This document shows, piece after piece, positions 1-8,737 of a stretch of 64,000 nucleotides of DNA (position 1 is the stretch's first letter; the number at the start of each line of letters is the position of its first letter). The position numbers were made by a program, and so were the translations under genes. The stretch is taken from positions 248,001-312,000 of the forward strand of contig JADJGJ010000004.1 of assembly GCA_016708105.1 (NCBI GenBank), written 5' to 3'. The notes under the pieces were generated by a model that was not told the origin of the DNA, searched no databases, and saw only the letters and a program-made list of their open reading frames with translations. Origin of the DNA: Crocinitomicaceae bacterium (GTDB lineage: Bacteria; Bacteroidota; Bacteroidia; Flavobacteriales_D; Crocinitomicaceae).

Positions 1-83
1 TATCCGTCTTTTTTGAGTGTTGCTCCCAAAACGGTTGCTATTTCTTTTGCAACACTTGGTTTTTCAGCAATACACAGTTTCAT
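1..83 (-). CDS. topB: DNA topoisomerase III, N-terminal fragment (cut by window edge)
   Basis: Reading the minus strand from the ATG at 83 gives about 27 residues, beginning MKLCIAEKPSVAKEIA and continuing with VLGATLKKDG. The CIAEKPSVAKEIA stretch is the first Toprim-domain motif of type IA topoisomerase III (TopB), with the catalytic Glu of the EKPS motif. The rest lies outside the window. The gene follows folA on the same strand with an 79-base gap and is probably the last gene of a thyA-folA-topB unit. The enzyme decatenates DNA by single-strand passage. Short fragment, but the motif is distinctive. Confidence 0.8.
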   Translation of the reverse strand, partial: MKLCIAEKPSVAKEIATVLGATLKKDG

Positions 84-162
84 TTTTTTTATTTCAGAAT
101 TTGACGATGTAAAAATCTAATTATTATGCTAATCTAACGATGTGCTTTTTCAAACTTAGAAA

Positions 163-666
163 TCATTTTTTTATGTAATGAAAGACAGAAAAAGCATACT
201 TATTTTTTTCGTCTGGTTCATGGGTAAATAATAGTTTTTTATTCCACTTGGTGTCATCCACAGCAGGGAACCATGTGTCTCCATCAAAGGCCTGATTTAT
301 TTGTGTAATATACATTTCATCGGCCAAATTTTGCTTCAGCGTTTCGTCATAAATCTGTCCGCCGCCAATGATGTAAATGTCTTTTTCAGTTTGACTTTTA
401 AAGTGAAGAATGGCCTGTTCAATAGAATGAAAAACAACACAGTCAGGTGATTTAAATTCATGGTTGCGTGTAACAACAACATTGATACGGTTAGACAGCG
501 GACGATATTTCAACGGAATAGAGTCCCAGTTTCTGCGTCCCATTATTACAATGTGCCCTGAAGTTGTTTGAGTGAAAAACTTCATGTCCGCGGGCAAGTG
601 CCATATCAGATCATTGTTTTTACCAATTACGCCGTTTGAAGCCACGGCCACAATAATACGCACCAT
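163..666 (-). CDS. folA: Dihydrofolate reductase
   Basis: 167 residues, the usual length for bacterial DHFR. The N-terminus reads IIVAVASNGVIGKNNDLIW followed by HLPADM, the folate/NADPH loop of the family, where the acidic residue of PADM is the proton-relay Asp; MGRRNWDSIP and IIGGGQIY are the two NADPH-binding motifs. It reduces dihydrofolate to tetrahydrofolate in the cytoplasm with NADPH, regenerating the cofactor oxidised by thymidylate synthase. It starts only two bases after the thyA stop codon, so it is co-transcribed and probably translationally coupled with thyA. Function is secure. Confidence 0.97.
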   Translation of the reverse strand: MVRIIVAVASNGVIGKNNDLIWHLPADMKFFTQTTSGHIVIMGRRNWDSIPLKYRPLSNRINVVVTRNHEFKSPDCVVFHSIEQAILHFKSQTEKDIYIIGGGQIYDETLKQNLADEMYITQINQAFDGDTWFPAVDDTKWNKKLLFTHEPDEKNKYAFSVFHYIKK

Positions 667-668
667 AA

Positions 669-1493
669 TTAAACACTTACCTCCCCTTTAATGTGTGGAT
701 GCGGATTGTAATCTACTAGTTCAAAATCTTCAAACTTGAAATCAAAAATGGACTGAACATGTGGATTGATTTTCATTAACGGTAATGGGCGTGGTTCACG
801 CTGAAGCTGTAATTGAATCTGCTCAAAATGATTATTGTAGATGTGGGCGTCACCAAACGTGTGAATGAATTCTCCCGGTTGTAAATTGCATACTTGAGCC
901 ACCATCATGGTTAACAATGCATACGACGCAATATTGAACGGAACACCTAGAAAAACATCTGCACTTCTTTGATACAATTGACATGAAAGTTTTCCATCAG
1001 CAACATAGAATTGAAAAAATGCGTGACAAGGAGGTAGAGCCGCTTTTCCGTTTTTTACATTTTCAGCAAAACTTAATTTGGTGTTTGGCATTACACTTGG
1101 GTTCCAAGCTGAAACCATTATCCGACGATTATCAGGGTTTGTTTTTATTTGCGTGATTACTTCTTGAATCTGATCTAATCCTGTTCCGTTCCAATTTCTC
1201 CATTGTGCCCCGTAAACGGGACCTAATTCTCCGCCTTCGTTTGCCCATGCGTCCCATATCTTGACACCGTTTTCTTGCAGATACTTAACGTTGGTATCGC
1301 CGTTTAGAAACCATAATAATTCGTGAATGATTGATTTGAGATGCAGTTTTTTAGTAGTCAACATCGGAAAACCGGCTTGTAAATCAAAGCGCATCTGGTA
1401 TCCAAACACGCTTTTGGTTCCGGTACCCGTGCGATCTCCCTTTTGTGCCCCGTTTTCATAAATGTGCTTTACCAGGTCAAGATATTGTTTCAT
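669..1493 (-). CDS. thyA: Thymidylate synthase
   Basis: 274 residues, about ten longer than the E. coli enzyme. Family motifs are intact: GDRTGTGTKSVFG near residue 20, DAWANEGGELGPVYGAQWR near 82, the active-site PPCHAFFQFYV with the catalytic Cys, QRSADVFLGVPFNIASYA, and the C-terminal HPHIKGEVSV. The extra residues sit just before the catalytic loop (KLSFAENVKNGKA), which fits a lineage-specific insertion rather than damage. It methylates dUMP to dTMP using methylene-tetrahydrofolate and yields dihydrofolate, which the folA product recycles. First gene of the thyA-folA-topB unit. No convincing promoter was found in 1494-1680. Confidence 0.97.
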   Translation of the reverse strand: MKQYLDLVKHIYENGAQKGDRTGTGTKSVFGYQMRFDLQAGFPMLTTKKLHLKSIIHELLWFLNGDTNVKYLQENGVKIWDAWANEGGELGPVYGAQWRNWNGTGLDQIQEVITQIKTNPDNRRIMVSAWNPSVMPNTKLSFAENVKNGKAALPPCHAFFQFYVADGKLSCQLYQRSADVFLGVPFNIASYALLTMMVAQVCNLQPGEFIHTFGDAHIYNNHFEQIQLQLQREPRPLPLMKINPHVQSIFDFKFEDFELVDYNPHPHIKGEVSV

Positions 1494-1683
1494 AGTGTTG
1501 GTTTTATGACAGATTTTAAATTGGCACCCATTTGTTTTCTTAGTAATTAATTGGATTAGAGATACTTAAACTAAATTCTGGCACTACAAAATCTGATTTT
1601 CAAAGTTATCATCTACAACAGGATTCCCATGAAAACAGGCGGCTTTAATATAAACAGGCAAAAAATTTTTATCAACAGAAATT

Positions 1684-1713
1684 TTGAGGCATGGCATAGG
1701 AATTGTATATTCG
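1684..1713 (+). promoter_or_regulatory. Candidate Bacteroidota-type promoter for the 1732 gene
   Basis: TTG at 1684-1686, a 19-base spacer, then TATATTCG at 1706-1713. The family consensus is TTG / TAnnTTTG with a spacer of 17 to 23, so only one -7 position deviates. The expected start of transcription lies a few bases before the ATG at 1732. Confidence 0.5.
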
Positions 1714-1731
1714 TGTTCCTTTTTTAACCCG

Positions 1732-2127
1732 ATGATGAAATATTTAGCACTTGCCTCATTTTTGCTTGTTTTGTTTACTGCCAATGCTGAAACATTACCA
1801 AAGGATTGTTTTGGAGAATATGCAGGAGAAATGGCGGCGTATACCGTAATGAATAATGACGTAGAGCTCAACATTGAAAAACACGATGTGAAAATTGAAA
1901 TTTCTGCCGAAAAAATCAGCTACAAAAGCGGAATGATTGAGCTCAATGGCACCTATACTTTTTTAAAGCAATCAGGCACGCAGTATTTGATAAAAGCCAA
2001 GCTTAGCAACGGTAAAAGCGTATCTTATGATATTGATTTAATCTGGAATAAAAAAACGAAAACACTTTTCCTTTCAGGCAAAAATGGTGAGCCTGATGTT
2101 ACGCTTGAGAAGATTTTTGTTGATTGA
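1732..2127 (+). CDS. Small secreted protein of unknown function
   Basis: 131 residues if read from the ATG pair at 1732/1735; the open frame starts earlier (TTG at 1684), but only the later start gives a clean signal peptide (MMKYLALASFLLVLF then TANA before Glu). The mature part is about 110 residues, rich in Lys, Glu and Ile/Leu alternations that suggest beta structure (VELNIEKHDVKIEISAEKI), with a single Cys. I do not recognise the family. A promoter with consensus spacing lies directly upstream. It could be a small periplasmic or lipocalin-like protein, but nothing seen proves that. Confidence 0.65.
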   Translation: MMKYLALASFLLVLFTANAETLPKDCFGEYAGEMAAYTVMNNDVELNIEKHDVKIEISAEKISYKSGMIELNGTYTFLKQSGTQYLIKAKLSNGKSVSYDIDLIWNKKTKTLFLSGKNGEPDVTLEKIFVD

Positions 2128-2208
2128 TTTTATCCCATAGGGGTTTCTGATTAATAATACCGTTCTGTTACTATTCCTTTGAAAGTGCATTGTTGAGTTA
2201 AACAATGC

Positions 2209-2997
2209 ATGAAAAAAGCCGCACTCATTTTTTTCTATTATGGTTTATTGTCCTGTCAGGCATCAGTCATGGATGTGCGCTTGGGCGAATCATGCAATGG
2301 AACACTTAAATTATCGCAAACGAAAAACCCGGACACATGTGAATGTGACACAACTAATTGGCAACAAGTTTATATATCTCAAACCACACTAAGTTATGCC
2401 GACATTAAAGACAATATTGGCGACACTTTGGAAAGCCTGAAAGAAAATCACCAACTTGTGGGCAGGGTGTTTGCCAACTATTTAGTTCATCAACTGATTC
2501 CGCATTGGTATGGCACCCCGTGGGCATTTGAGGGGTATACTGCAATTCCGAATCAAGGAAATATTGCCTGCGGATATTTTGTGTCTACTACGCTTTTGCA
2601 TATGGGGCTCAATGTGAACAGATATAAATTAGCTCAGCAATTACCCATTCATGAAGCCTTGTCAATAGCGGGCGATGATACTGTGTCAACAATAGAAATT
2701 TTCACAGAATCAAATAGGGCAGAGGCGCTGGTAGAGGCATGTCCTGATGACGGTATTTATTTTATTGGTTTTGATCAAAGTCATGTTGGATATTTGTATC
2801 GTTCAGGGTCTTGTTCTTACGTTATTCATAGTGATTATCTTACTGCGGGAGCAGTGTCTATTGAGTCTGCATTGAATAGCCCTGTTTTAGAGGCATTCAG
2901 TAGATATTATATTGCCCCAATAAGCACCAATGAATGGTTGATGAACAGTTGGCTGAACGGAGAAGAAATTGAGGTAATAGAAACCCCTGACGATTAA
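2209..2997 (+). CDS. Secreted protein with papain-like Cys/His pair (putative cysteine peptidase/amidase fold)
   Basis: 262 residues with an N-terminal signal sequence (MKKAALIFFYYGLLSCQAS); a Cys at the cleavage region could make it a lipoprotein. The centre carries NIACGYFVSTTLLHMG, a Cys at the start of a predicted helix (about residue 120), and later FIGFDQSHVGYLY followed by VIHSDY, a beta-strand His. This Cys-helix ... His-strand order is that of NlpC/P60 and CHAP cysteine amidases, but the full family signatures are not obvious, so the enzyme class is inference. Its stop codon overlaps the stop of the convergent cyclase gene (shared TTAA at 2994-2997). Confidence 0.7.
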   Translation: MKKAALIFFYYGLLSCQASVMDVRLGESCNGTLKLSQTKNPDTCECDTTNWQQVYISQTTLSYADIKDNIGDTLESLKENHQLVGRVFANYLVHQLIPHWYGTPWAFEGYTAIPNQGNIACGYFVSTTLLHMGLNVNRYKLAQQLPIHEALSIAGDDTVSTIEIFTESNRAEALVEACPDDGIYFIGFDQSHVGYLYRSGSCSYVIHSDYLTAGAVSIESALNSPVLEAFSRYYIAPISTNEWLMNSWLNGEEIEVIETPDD

Positions 2998-5900
2998 TCT
3001 TTGTAATTACCTTCAGCAAGTTTTGCTTTAATTTCTTCAATGTGTTTCATCTTTTTTTCCTGACGCAGTTTGATAGCTGATTTAGTGAAGTAGGTGTGCT
3101 GAGCAAGGAATTTTATTTGAATCTCGTCCCAAAGCCTGTCACTATTGAGTTTGCCATGTTCTCTCAATTCGCGGCGCAGTAGGTTGGCAATATCATGAAA
3201 ATCATCTCTTCCTAAATAATCCAAATCAGCGTCACACATAATTTGTTGCAAGTGGGTGTTTGGGGTTTGTGGAATTTCAGTTGCTTTGATGAGGCCATCA
3301 ATGACATCAATTTGTTCTTGCGTATAACCGTATTTAGGCAAAATTTCACGAGCTAAACGCATACCTATTTCCTCATTCTTCTCATATTTTTCAATGAAGC
3401 CTGCGTCATGATAAGTTGCTGCGGATTTTAATAAGAAAAGATCTTCATCAGTAATACCCTCCATGATGGCTAAACGCTCAACCGCTTTGGTAACATCAAT
3501 AGTGTGATTGATGGAATGATATAACAGTTTTGGAGACAGTTGTGTTTCAAGAATTTTCATGATATGGCGCTCAGCCTTCATGTAATTGATAGAACTGTAA
3601 AGGTGAAGATCAACGATTTTCCAAAATTTATTATTTGGTTTTTTCCCTTCTCCTTTAATAGAAAGTTCTGGTTTAATGCCACTGACATAATACATGTCAA
3701 GCATTCCTTTATGCTTGGTTTGAACTTTGCCCCGGTAGGTGCATTCAAAATACGGCGCAATGTACTCATAGGTATTACCTGACACATTCACAGTGCCGGG
3801 CTGTCCGTGCATTTCCATGCGCTGTGCCTGGTTTACAGTTGCGCCCCATATATCATAGGCAAAGCGCTTGATACCAATTACGCCGGCAATTACTTCTCCG
3901 GTATTAATTCCAATTCTTATTTCCCATTCCTTTTGCCCGCCTTCAACAGCTTGTTTTTGTCTGTCAAGCATGTAGTCTTTTATCTCAAGGGCGGATAGCG
4001 TTACTTCAATGGCGTTGCTTTTGTTGCGAATGGGAACACCGCCGGCACACATGTATGAGTCACCAATGGTTTTGATTTTTTCAAGATCATATTTTTCAAT
4101 GATCTCATCAAATTTTGAAAAGTAGCTGTCAAGTTTTTGCACTAACTCTTGCGGCTTCATCTCTTCAGCAATCTTTGAAAAGCCTACAAAATCAGTAAAC
4201 ATTACAGACACATTTTTATAATAACGTGCCTTTGAACGGCCTTCTTTTTTAAGCTCTTCTGCAGTGCCTTCAGGTAAAATATTTAATAAAAGTTGTTCAA
4301 CTTTTTCTTTCTCTTTCTCAAGCAATTCTTTTTGATGCTCAATTTTTGCTTTTTGTGCTTCAACTTTTTTCTTTTGATCTTCTAATTTACGCGATTGCTC
4401 AATAACCTGACGTGTGCGTTTTACTACTTCAATTTCAAGACGCACTTTTTGTCTTCTTATTACATCAACTCTGCGACGGTAAATCACAATGCCCACAAAG
4501 GTTAACAGTAGAATGATCAGAATGCGGAACCACCAGGTGAGCCAGAAGGGAGGCGTGATAACAATAGAAATAATGGTGGGTTCAGTTGACCATTCTCCAT
4601 CTGCGCTTTGTGCAAACACCTTGAGGGTGTAGTGTCCATGCGGTATATTCAGGTAATTTACCCTATTTTCATGTTCTAAAAAGCTGTATTCTTCTTCATG
4701 CCCTTCTAGAATATATTTGAACTTGTTTTTTCCAATATTAGAATAGTTGGTTGATGTGAATTCAAATGAAATATCATTTTGGTGATACTCTAAATTGAGT
4801 TCGCGATACCCACTGATATTTTGCGCAATGATCTCACGCTGGTTTGATCCGCGTGATGAAAGAAGCACTTTAGTAATTATGGCTTGTGGTTTGTTTGGGT
4901 TTTTATTAATCAAATGTGGATTAAAAACAGTGTAGCCGTTAATGCCCCCAAAATAGAGCAGCCCGTCAGTTGATTTGAGATAGGCATTCGTATTAAATTC
5001 ATTGCTTTGTAAGCCATCTTTGACGGTATAATTGATAAACTGCTCAGTGGACGGGCTGAATTTTGAAATTCCTTTGTTGGTGCTTGCCCAAATATTGCCG
5101 TCCTGATCTTCTAACAAACCATAAATTACATTATTAGCAAGGCCTTCTGATTCTGTATAGTTGATGGTTTCACTGGTTGCCAGGTTCAATTTTTTAATTC
5201 CATCACCATAAGTACCAAGCCACAGACTATTTTTTTCAGTTTGGAGCAAACAAGTGATATGGCCGTTTTGCTCATCGTGATTTATGATTGGATACTCTTT
5301 GAAATAAAAGCTTCCATCTGGTCTTTCAATAATATTGTAAAGCCCCTGATCACTTGTTACAACCCAAATTTTACCGCTCAAATCACGATAGATAACTTTT
5401 ACTGAGCCCTCACCAATACTTAATTCATCGTCAGTTTTAGCATAGAAAGAGTAATCAAGCGTGTTTTTATCAATGATTGACAAACCGAGTCGTGATCCAA
5501 TCCAAAGCCTGTTATCATCAGCCGGAACTATTTGATAAACTCGTAAATCATTTGATTCCTGATTAGCTGTTTGAAAGGCAATTTGTTTAAATGAATAATC
5601 ACCGGCTTTTAGATTGTTTAAACTGAGAAGAAAGAGGCCATCATCATAGCCAAGCCATATTTTATTTGTTGATTCAACGTAAATGCTCAACAAGTAATTC
5701 TGATTAATTCTATCTCTGAATAAATGATAAAATTTTTGTTCATTGCTTTTGTAAATGGTGAGATCTTTTTTTGTGCCAATATAGATGTCGCCATTTTTGT
5801 CTTCAGCAAAAGACCACACGTTATAATCAATTAAGCCGTGAGAGGGGTCATTATTGAGAGAGATCGTTGAAAAGCCTTGCTTATACTTGTCAAATTTGCT

Positions 5901-6887
5901 GAATCCTTTTTCTGCTCCTATCCAAAAAACGCCACTTTGATCTTCAAAAATGCAAGTGATTTTATCATCAGGTATGCTTGAGTTGTCATAAGGGTTGTTT
6001 TTATATTGAAATACTTTTTCAGTGCCGGTTGAGTCATTGATGATGAGAAAAAGACCATCTTGTTCTGTCCCGATCCATATTTTATCATGATTTTCTTGAT
6101 AAGCACAACTAATTTTTATGTAGCGCAGCAAATTATTGTCGCTAACCGGACGCATGATTTTATCATCTGAAATTACCTGAAGGCCGGATTCAGTTGAAAC
6201 CAGAACATTATTATTGTATCCCTGTGTGAAGTTGGTTATACGACTCGATTTACTCTCTGTGTATTCGACTTCTTTAAAAACGCTGTAAGGAGGTGAAGTA
6301 AAAAACACTTTACCCGTTTCTGTGCCAAGCCAAATCGTGTTTGTATTATCAGCAAATAAGCAGGTAAAACCTGATTCTCCGTCAACGGCTTTTATTATTT
6401 CAACGTCACGCGTTCTGGGGTTGATTTTGTTGACACCATACTTATCAGACAAGGCCCATAAAACCCCGTTAGAATCAAAGCAAAGATGCGTAAACACGTA
6501 GCCACGCATACCCGGCACCAAGTCTCTGTTAACCCTATTAATTTTAAAGTTCGCCGGATTTATTCTCCCTAATCCGCGATTGGTTCCAAACCAAAGAAAA
6601 CCGTATTCATCCTCAATTAAGAAAAACAAATAGTTGTTTGGAATAGTAGTAGAATCATCACCGCTTTTAAAAACGGTAAATGAATAACCATCAAATCTAT
6701 TTAAGCCGTCTTGGGTACTTACCCAAATAAAGCCAAGCTTGTCTTGAATAATACCGGTAACATTGCTTTGAGACAAACCATCTTCAATAGAAAACCGTTC
6801 AAACCGAATGCTTTTCTGCTGTGCATTTGTTTGCAGACAAATTACCGAGAAAGAAAAAAGTAAAAGAAGGCGGCCTATTGATTTCAT
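2994..6887 (-). CDS. Two-component-propeller sensor with adenylyl cyclase and HD phosphohydrolase domains
   Basis: 1297 residues. A signal peptide (to about 22) is followed by many Reg_prop blades (GLSQSNVTGIIQDKLGFIW, GLNRFDGYSF, IWLGTETGKVF, NIWASTNKGISKF), a Y_Y_Y domain ending near 775 (YLNIPHGHYTLKVFAQSADG), one membrane helix near 780-802, a Lys/Glu-rich coiled coil, a class III cyclase domain from about 885, and an HD domain from about 1120. The cyclase has both metal Asp (MFTDFVGFS and TIGDSYM), the adenine-selecting Lys and Asp (KIKTIGD and YDIWGATVNQAQRM) and the transition-state Asn/Arg, so cAMP synthesis is predicted. The HD part keeps YHSINH, YHD and CDADLDYLG. Periplasmic sensing is thus joined to cytoplasmic nucleotide chemistry. 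Last gene of the 10270-2994 operon, starting 5 bases after the phosphatase gene. Confidence 0.9.
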   Translation of the reverse strand: MKSIGRLLLLFSFSVICLQTNAQQKSIRFERFSIEDGLSQSNVTGIIQDKLGFIWVSTQDGLNRFDGYSFTVFKSGDDSTTIPNNYLFFLIEDEYGFLWFGTNRGLGRINPANFKINRVNRDLVPGMRGYVFTHLCFDSNGVLWALSDKYGVNKINPRTRDVEIIKAVDGESGFTCLFADNTNTIWLGTETGKVFFTSPPYSVFKEVEYTESKSSRITNFTQGYNNNVLVSTESGLQVISDDKIMRPVSDNNLLRYIKISCAYQENHDKIWIGTEQDGLFLIINDSTGTEKVFQYKNNPYDNSSIPDDKITCIFEDQSGVFWIGAEKGFSKFDKYKQGFSTISLNNDPSHGLIDYNVWSFAEDKNGDIYIGTKKDLTIYKSNEQKFYHLFRDRINQNYLLSIYVESTNKIWLGYDDGLFLLSLNNLKAGDYSFKQIAFQTANQESNDLRVYQIVPADDNRLWIGSRLGLSIIDKNTLDYSFYAKTDDELSIGEGSVKVIYRDLSGKIWVVTSDQGLYNIIERPDGSFYFKEYPIINHDEQNGHITCLLQTEKNSLWLGTYGDGIKKLNLATSETINYTESEGLANNVIYGLLEDQDGNIWASTNKGISKFSPSTEQFINYTVKDGLQSNEFNTNAYLKSTDGLLYFGGINGYTVFNPHLINKNPNKPQAIITKVLLSSRGSNQREIIAQNISGYRELNLEYHQNDISFEFTSTNYSNIGKNKFKYILEGHEEEYSFLEHENRVNYLNIPHGHYTLKVFAQSADGEWSTEPTIISIVITPPFWLTWWFRILIILLLTFVGIVIYRRRVDVIRRQKVRLEIEVVKRTRQVIEQSRKLEDQKKKVEAQKAKIEHQKELLEKEKEKVEQLLLNILPEGTAEELKKEGRSKARYYKNVSVMFTDFVGFSKIAEEMKPQELVQKLDSYFSKFDEIIEKYDLEKIKTIGDSYMCAGGVPIRNKSNAIEVTLSALEIKDYMLDRQKQAVEGGQKEWEIRIGINTGEVIAGVIGIKRFAYDIWGATVNQAQRMEMHGQPGTVNVSGNTYEYIAPYFECTYRGKVQTKHKGMLDMYYVSGIKPELSIKGEGKKPNNKFWKIVDLHLYSSINYMKAERHIMKILETQLSPKLLYHSINHTIDVTKAVERLAIMEGITDEDLFLLKSAATYHDAGFIEKYEKNEEIGMRLAREILPKYGYTQEQIDVIDGLIKATEIPQTPNTHLQQIMCDADLDYLGRDDFHDIANLLRRELREHGKLNSDRLWDEIQIKFLAQHTYFTKSAIKLRQEKKMKHIEEIKAKLAEGNYKD

Positions 6888-6892
6888 TTGGG

Positions 6893-8737
6893 TTATATTC
6901 TTACACCAATCACCAAAATATCATCCAACTGCTCATAAGGTCCCTGCCATGATTCTATTTGATGTTTGAGTGCATCGTGTTGTTCTTTCATGTTTTTTTG
7001 GTGTACGTTCATTAACGTATCTCTGAAGTGACGATAGAGGAATTTTTTACCCTTTTCACCACCAAATTGATCCGCATAGCCATCGGTGAAAAGATAAATC
7101 ATATCGCCTTTTTGAATAGGCACCCTCGTGTTACTATACTGCTGAGCGCCTGGCTCAAAAGAACCAATGGCAAGCTTGTCTGCTTTTACAATAATATACT
7201 CGTTGTTACGAATAATATAAAGTGGATTGTTGGCGCCGGCAAATTCCAATTCCATGTTTTTATAATCAATAGTACAGAATGAAATATCCATTCCATCACG
7301 CACATTACTGTCTTCACTGCCTTTATTTAATGAGTCAGACACAAAATTATTCAGCTCATTGAGGATCAACCCCGGTGAAGTTTTTTTATGTTCTTTTACA
7401 GCAGCATTCAATCCGTTTGCACCCACCAAACTCATAAATGCGCCCGGCACACCGTGTCCTGTGCAGTCAACCGCAGCTACCAATGATTTCCCTTCAGTTT
7501 GAAAAAACCAGTAAAAATCTCCAGAAACTATGTCTTTTGGTTTAAAAAGTACGAATGAATCAGGGCAAACTTTGCGGATAACCTCTTGTGGTGGTAGTAT
7601 TGAATATTGCAGACGTTTTGCGTAGCGTATACTGTCAGTAACGTCTTTATAGAGGTCAACTAATTTTAATCTCTGCCGTTCAATTTCATCACGCTGACTT
7701 ACAACTTCTGCAGTTCGTTCCTCCACTTTGCGAGCCAATATTCTTTCTGTCTCTGCAAGTTCATCGCGCATTTTTAATAAAGCATGACCAAGCACATCTT
7801 CTTCACTGAGTGGTTGATACGGAAAGTTGAAATTACTCTGACCAACTTCACGTGCAAAATCTGTGGTTTTTTGTAAGCCGTCTACCAAGCCATTCATTGC
7901 AATGGTCATGTCGCCAATTTCGTCCTTGCGCACAGCCATTTTTGTTTTTGGGAAAATTCCTTTACTAAGTGAAATCAGGACATTGCGTAATGAATACAAT
8001 GGTTTTACAATGGAGTTGGTTGTGAAAATAGCAATGAGTATTGCAGACATAATCAATGCCGCACCCAAAGCCCAATAAAATGTTAGCGCCTGGAATTTTT
8101 CTTTTGATTCAGCTGAAGAGCTTTTTACCAGCGCAAGCGCGTCTTCTTCTTGTTGCTCAAGACTGTTTTGAAGGGTTAAGAGATTTTGTTCTATGGTGCC
8201 CGCCATCACAGGCACATCACCATCCTGTGAAACATACAAACGACACATAAAATAACTCAACTCATCATCATAACTTGCAATGTTGGGCAGCAGCATCATG
8301 ATTTCATGGTAAAAACCAAAAAGGGTATCTATTTTTCCAATTACCCGATCAAAAATTAATCGGTCATTTTCATTCTGCCACTCAGGAGTTAACGTTTGTA
8401 TATCTTCAATAACTTTTGGAATGTTGTGATCAATAAGATTTTTTAATCTGATTTTATCCGGCACATCATTGCGGCTTTGATCGTTAACCCATTGGATAGC
8501 CAGTAGTTTTGACTCATTGATTGATAAGCGTAGATTACTTACTTTTTCTTTAGATGGGGTTAATACCTGAATTAGTTCATTCGTGGTCTGGTCATTCTTT
8601 TTAAATGTTGAAATACCATTGTCAACCGCAAAGAATGTTGCGCCGAACACTATGATAATGAACAGGATTAGCACCCCAAAACCGGTGCCTATTTTCTTCC
8701 CAATGGTGAATTTAAAACTCATCGTACTATCCGCCAA
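6893..8737 (-). CDS. Membrane HAMP / PP2C-type (SpoIIE) serine phosphatase
   Basis: 614 residues. A helix at about 20-40 (GFGVLILFIIIVFGATFF) and another near 220-240 bracket a helical periplasmic sensor of about 180 residues; a HAMP-like linker and a coiled coil follow, then a SpoIIE/PP2C domain from about 390: FKPKDIVSGDFYW, AVDCTGHGVPGAFMS, GMDISFCTID and IYLFTDGYADQFGG contain the metal-binding Asp residues. It should dephosphorylate Ser/Thr on a partner protein, by analogy an anti-sigma antagonist; no such partner is encoded nearby. The annotated start overlaps the upstream TPR gene by 11 bases; the in-frame ATG at 8722 is an alternative. Second-last gene of the operon. Confidence 0.92.
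   Translation of the reverse strand: MADSTMSFKFTIGKKIGTGFGVLILFIIIVFGATFFAVDNGISTFKKNDQTTNELIQVLTPSKEKVSNLRLSINESKLLAIQWVNDQSRNDVPDKIRLKNLIDHNIPKVIEDIQTLTPEWQNENDRLIFDRVIGKIDTLFGFYHEIMMLLPNIASYDDELSYFMCRLYVSQDGDVPVMAGTIEQNLLTLQNSLEQQEEDALALVKSSSAESKEKFQALTFYWALGAALIMSAILIAIFTTNSIVKPLYSLRNVLISLSKGIFPKTKMAVRKDEIGDMTIAMNGLVDGLQKTTDFAREVGQSNFNFPYQPLSEEDVLGHALLKMRDELAETERILARKVEERTAEVVSQRDEIERQRLKLVDLYKDVTDSIRYAKRLQYSILPPQEVIRKVCPDSFVLFKPKDIVSGDFYWFFQTEGKSLVAAVDCTGHGVPGAFMSLVGANGLNAAVKEHKKTSPGLILNELNNFVSDSLNKGSEDSNVRDGMDISFCTIDYKNMELEFAGANNPLYIIRNNEYIIVKADKLAIGSFEPGAQQYSNTRVPIQKGDMIYLFTDGYADQFGGEKGKKFLYRHFRDTLMNVHQKNMKEQHDALKHQIESWQGPYEQLDDILVIGVRI

Noticed and set aside
1525..1545. TTGGCACCCATTTGTT as a second sigma-54 promoter
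   Set aside because: Spacing between the GG and G elements is one base short and the -12 GC is absent.
1584..1874. Minus-strand open frame of 96 codons
   Set aside because: It overlaps the start of the plus-strand gene at 1732, which has a signal peptide and a promoter; the minus frame has no recognisable features.
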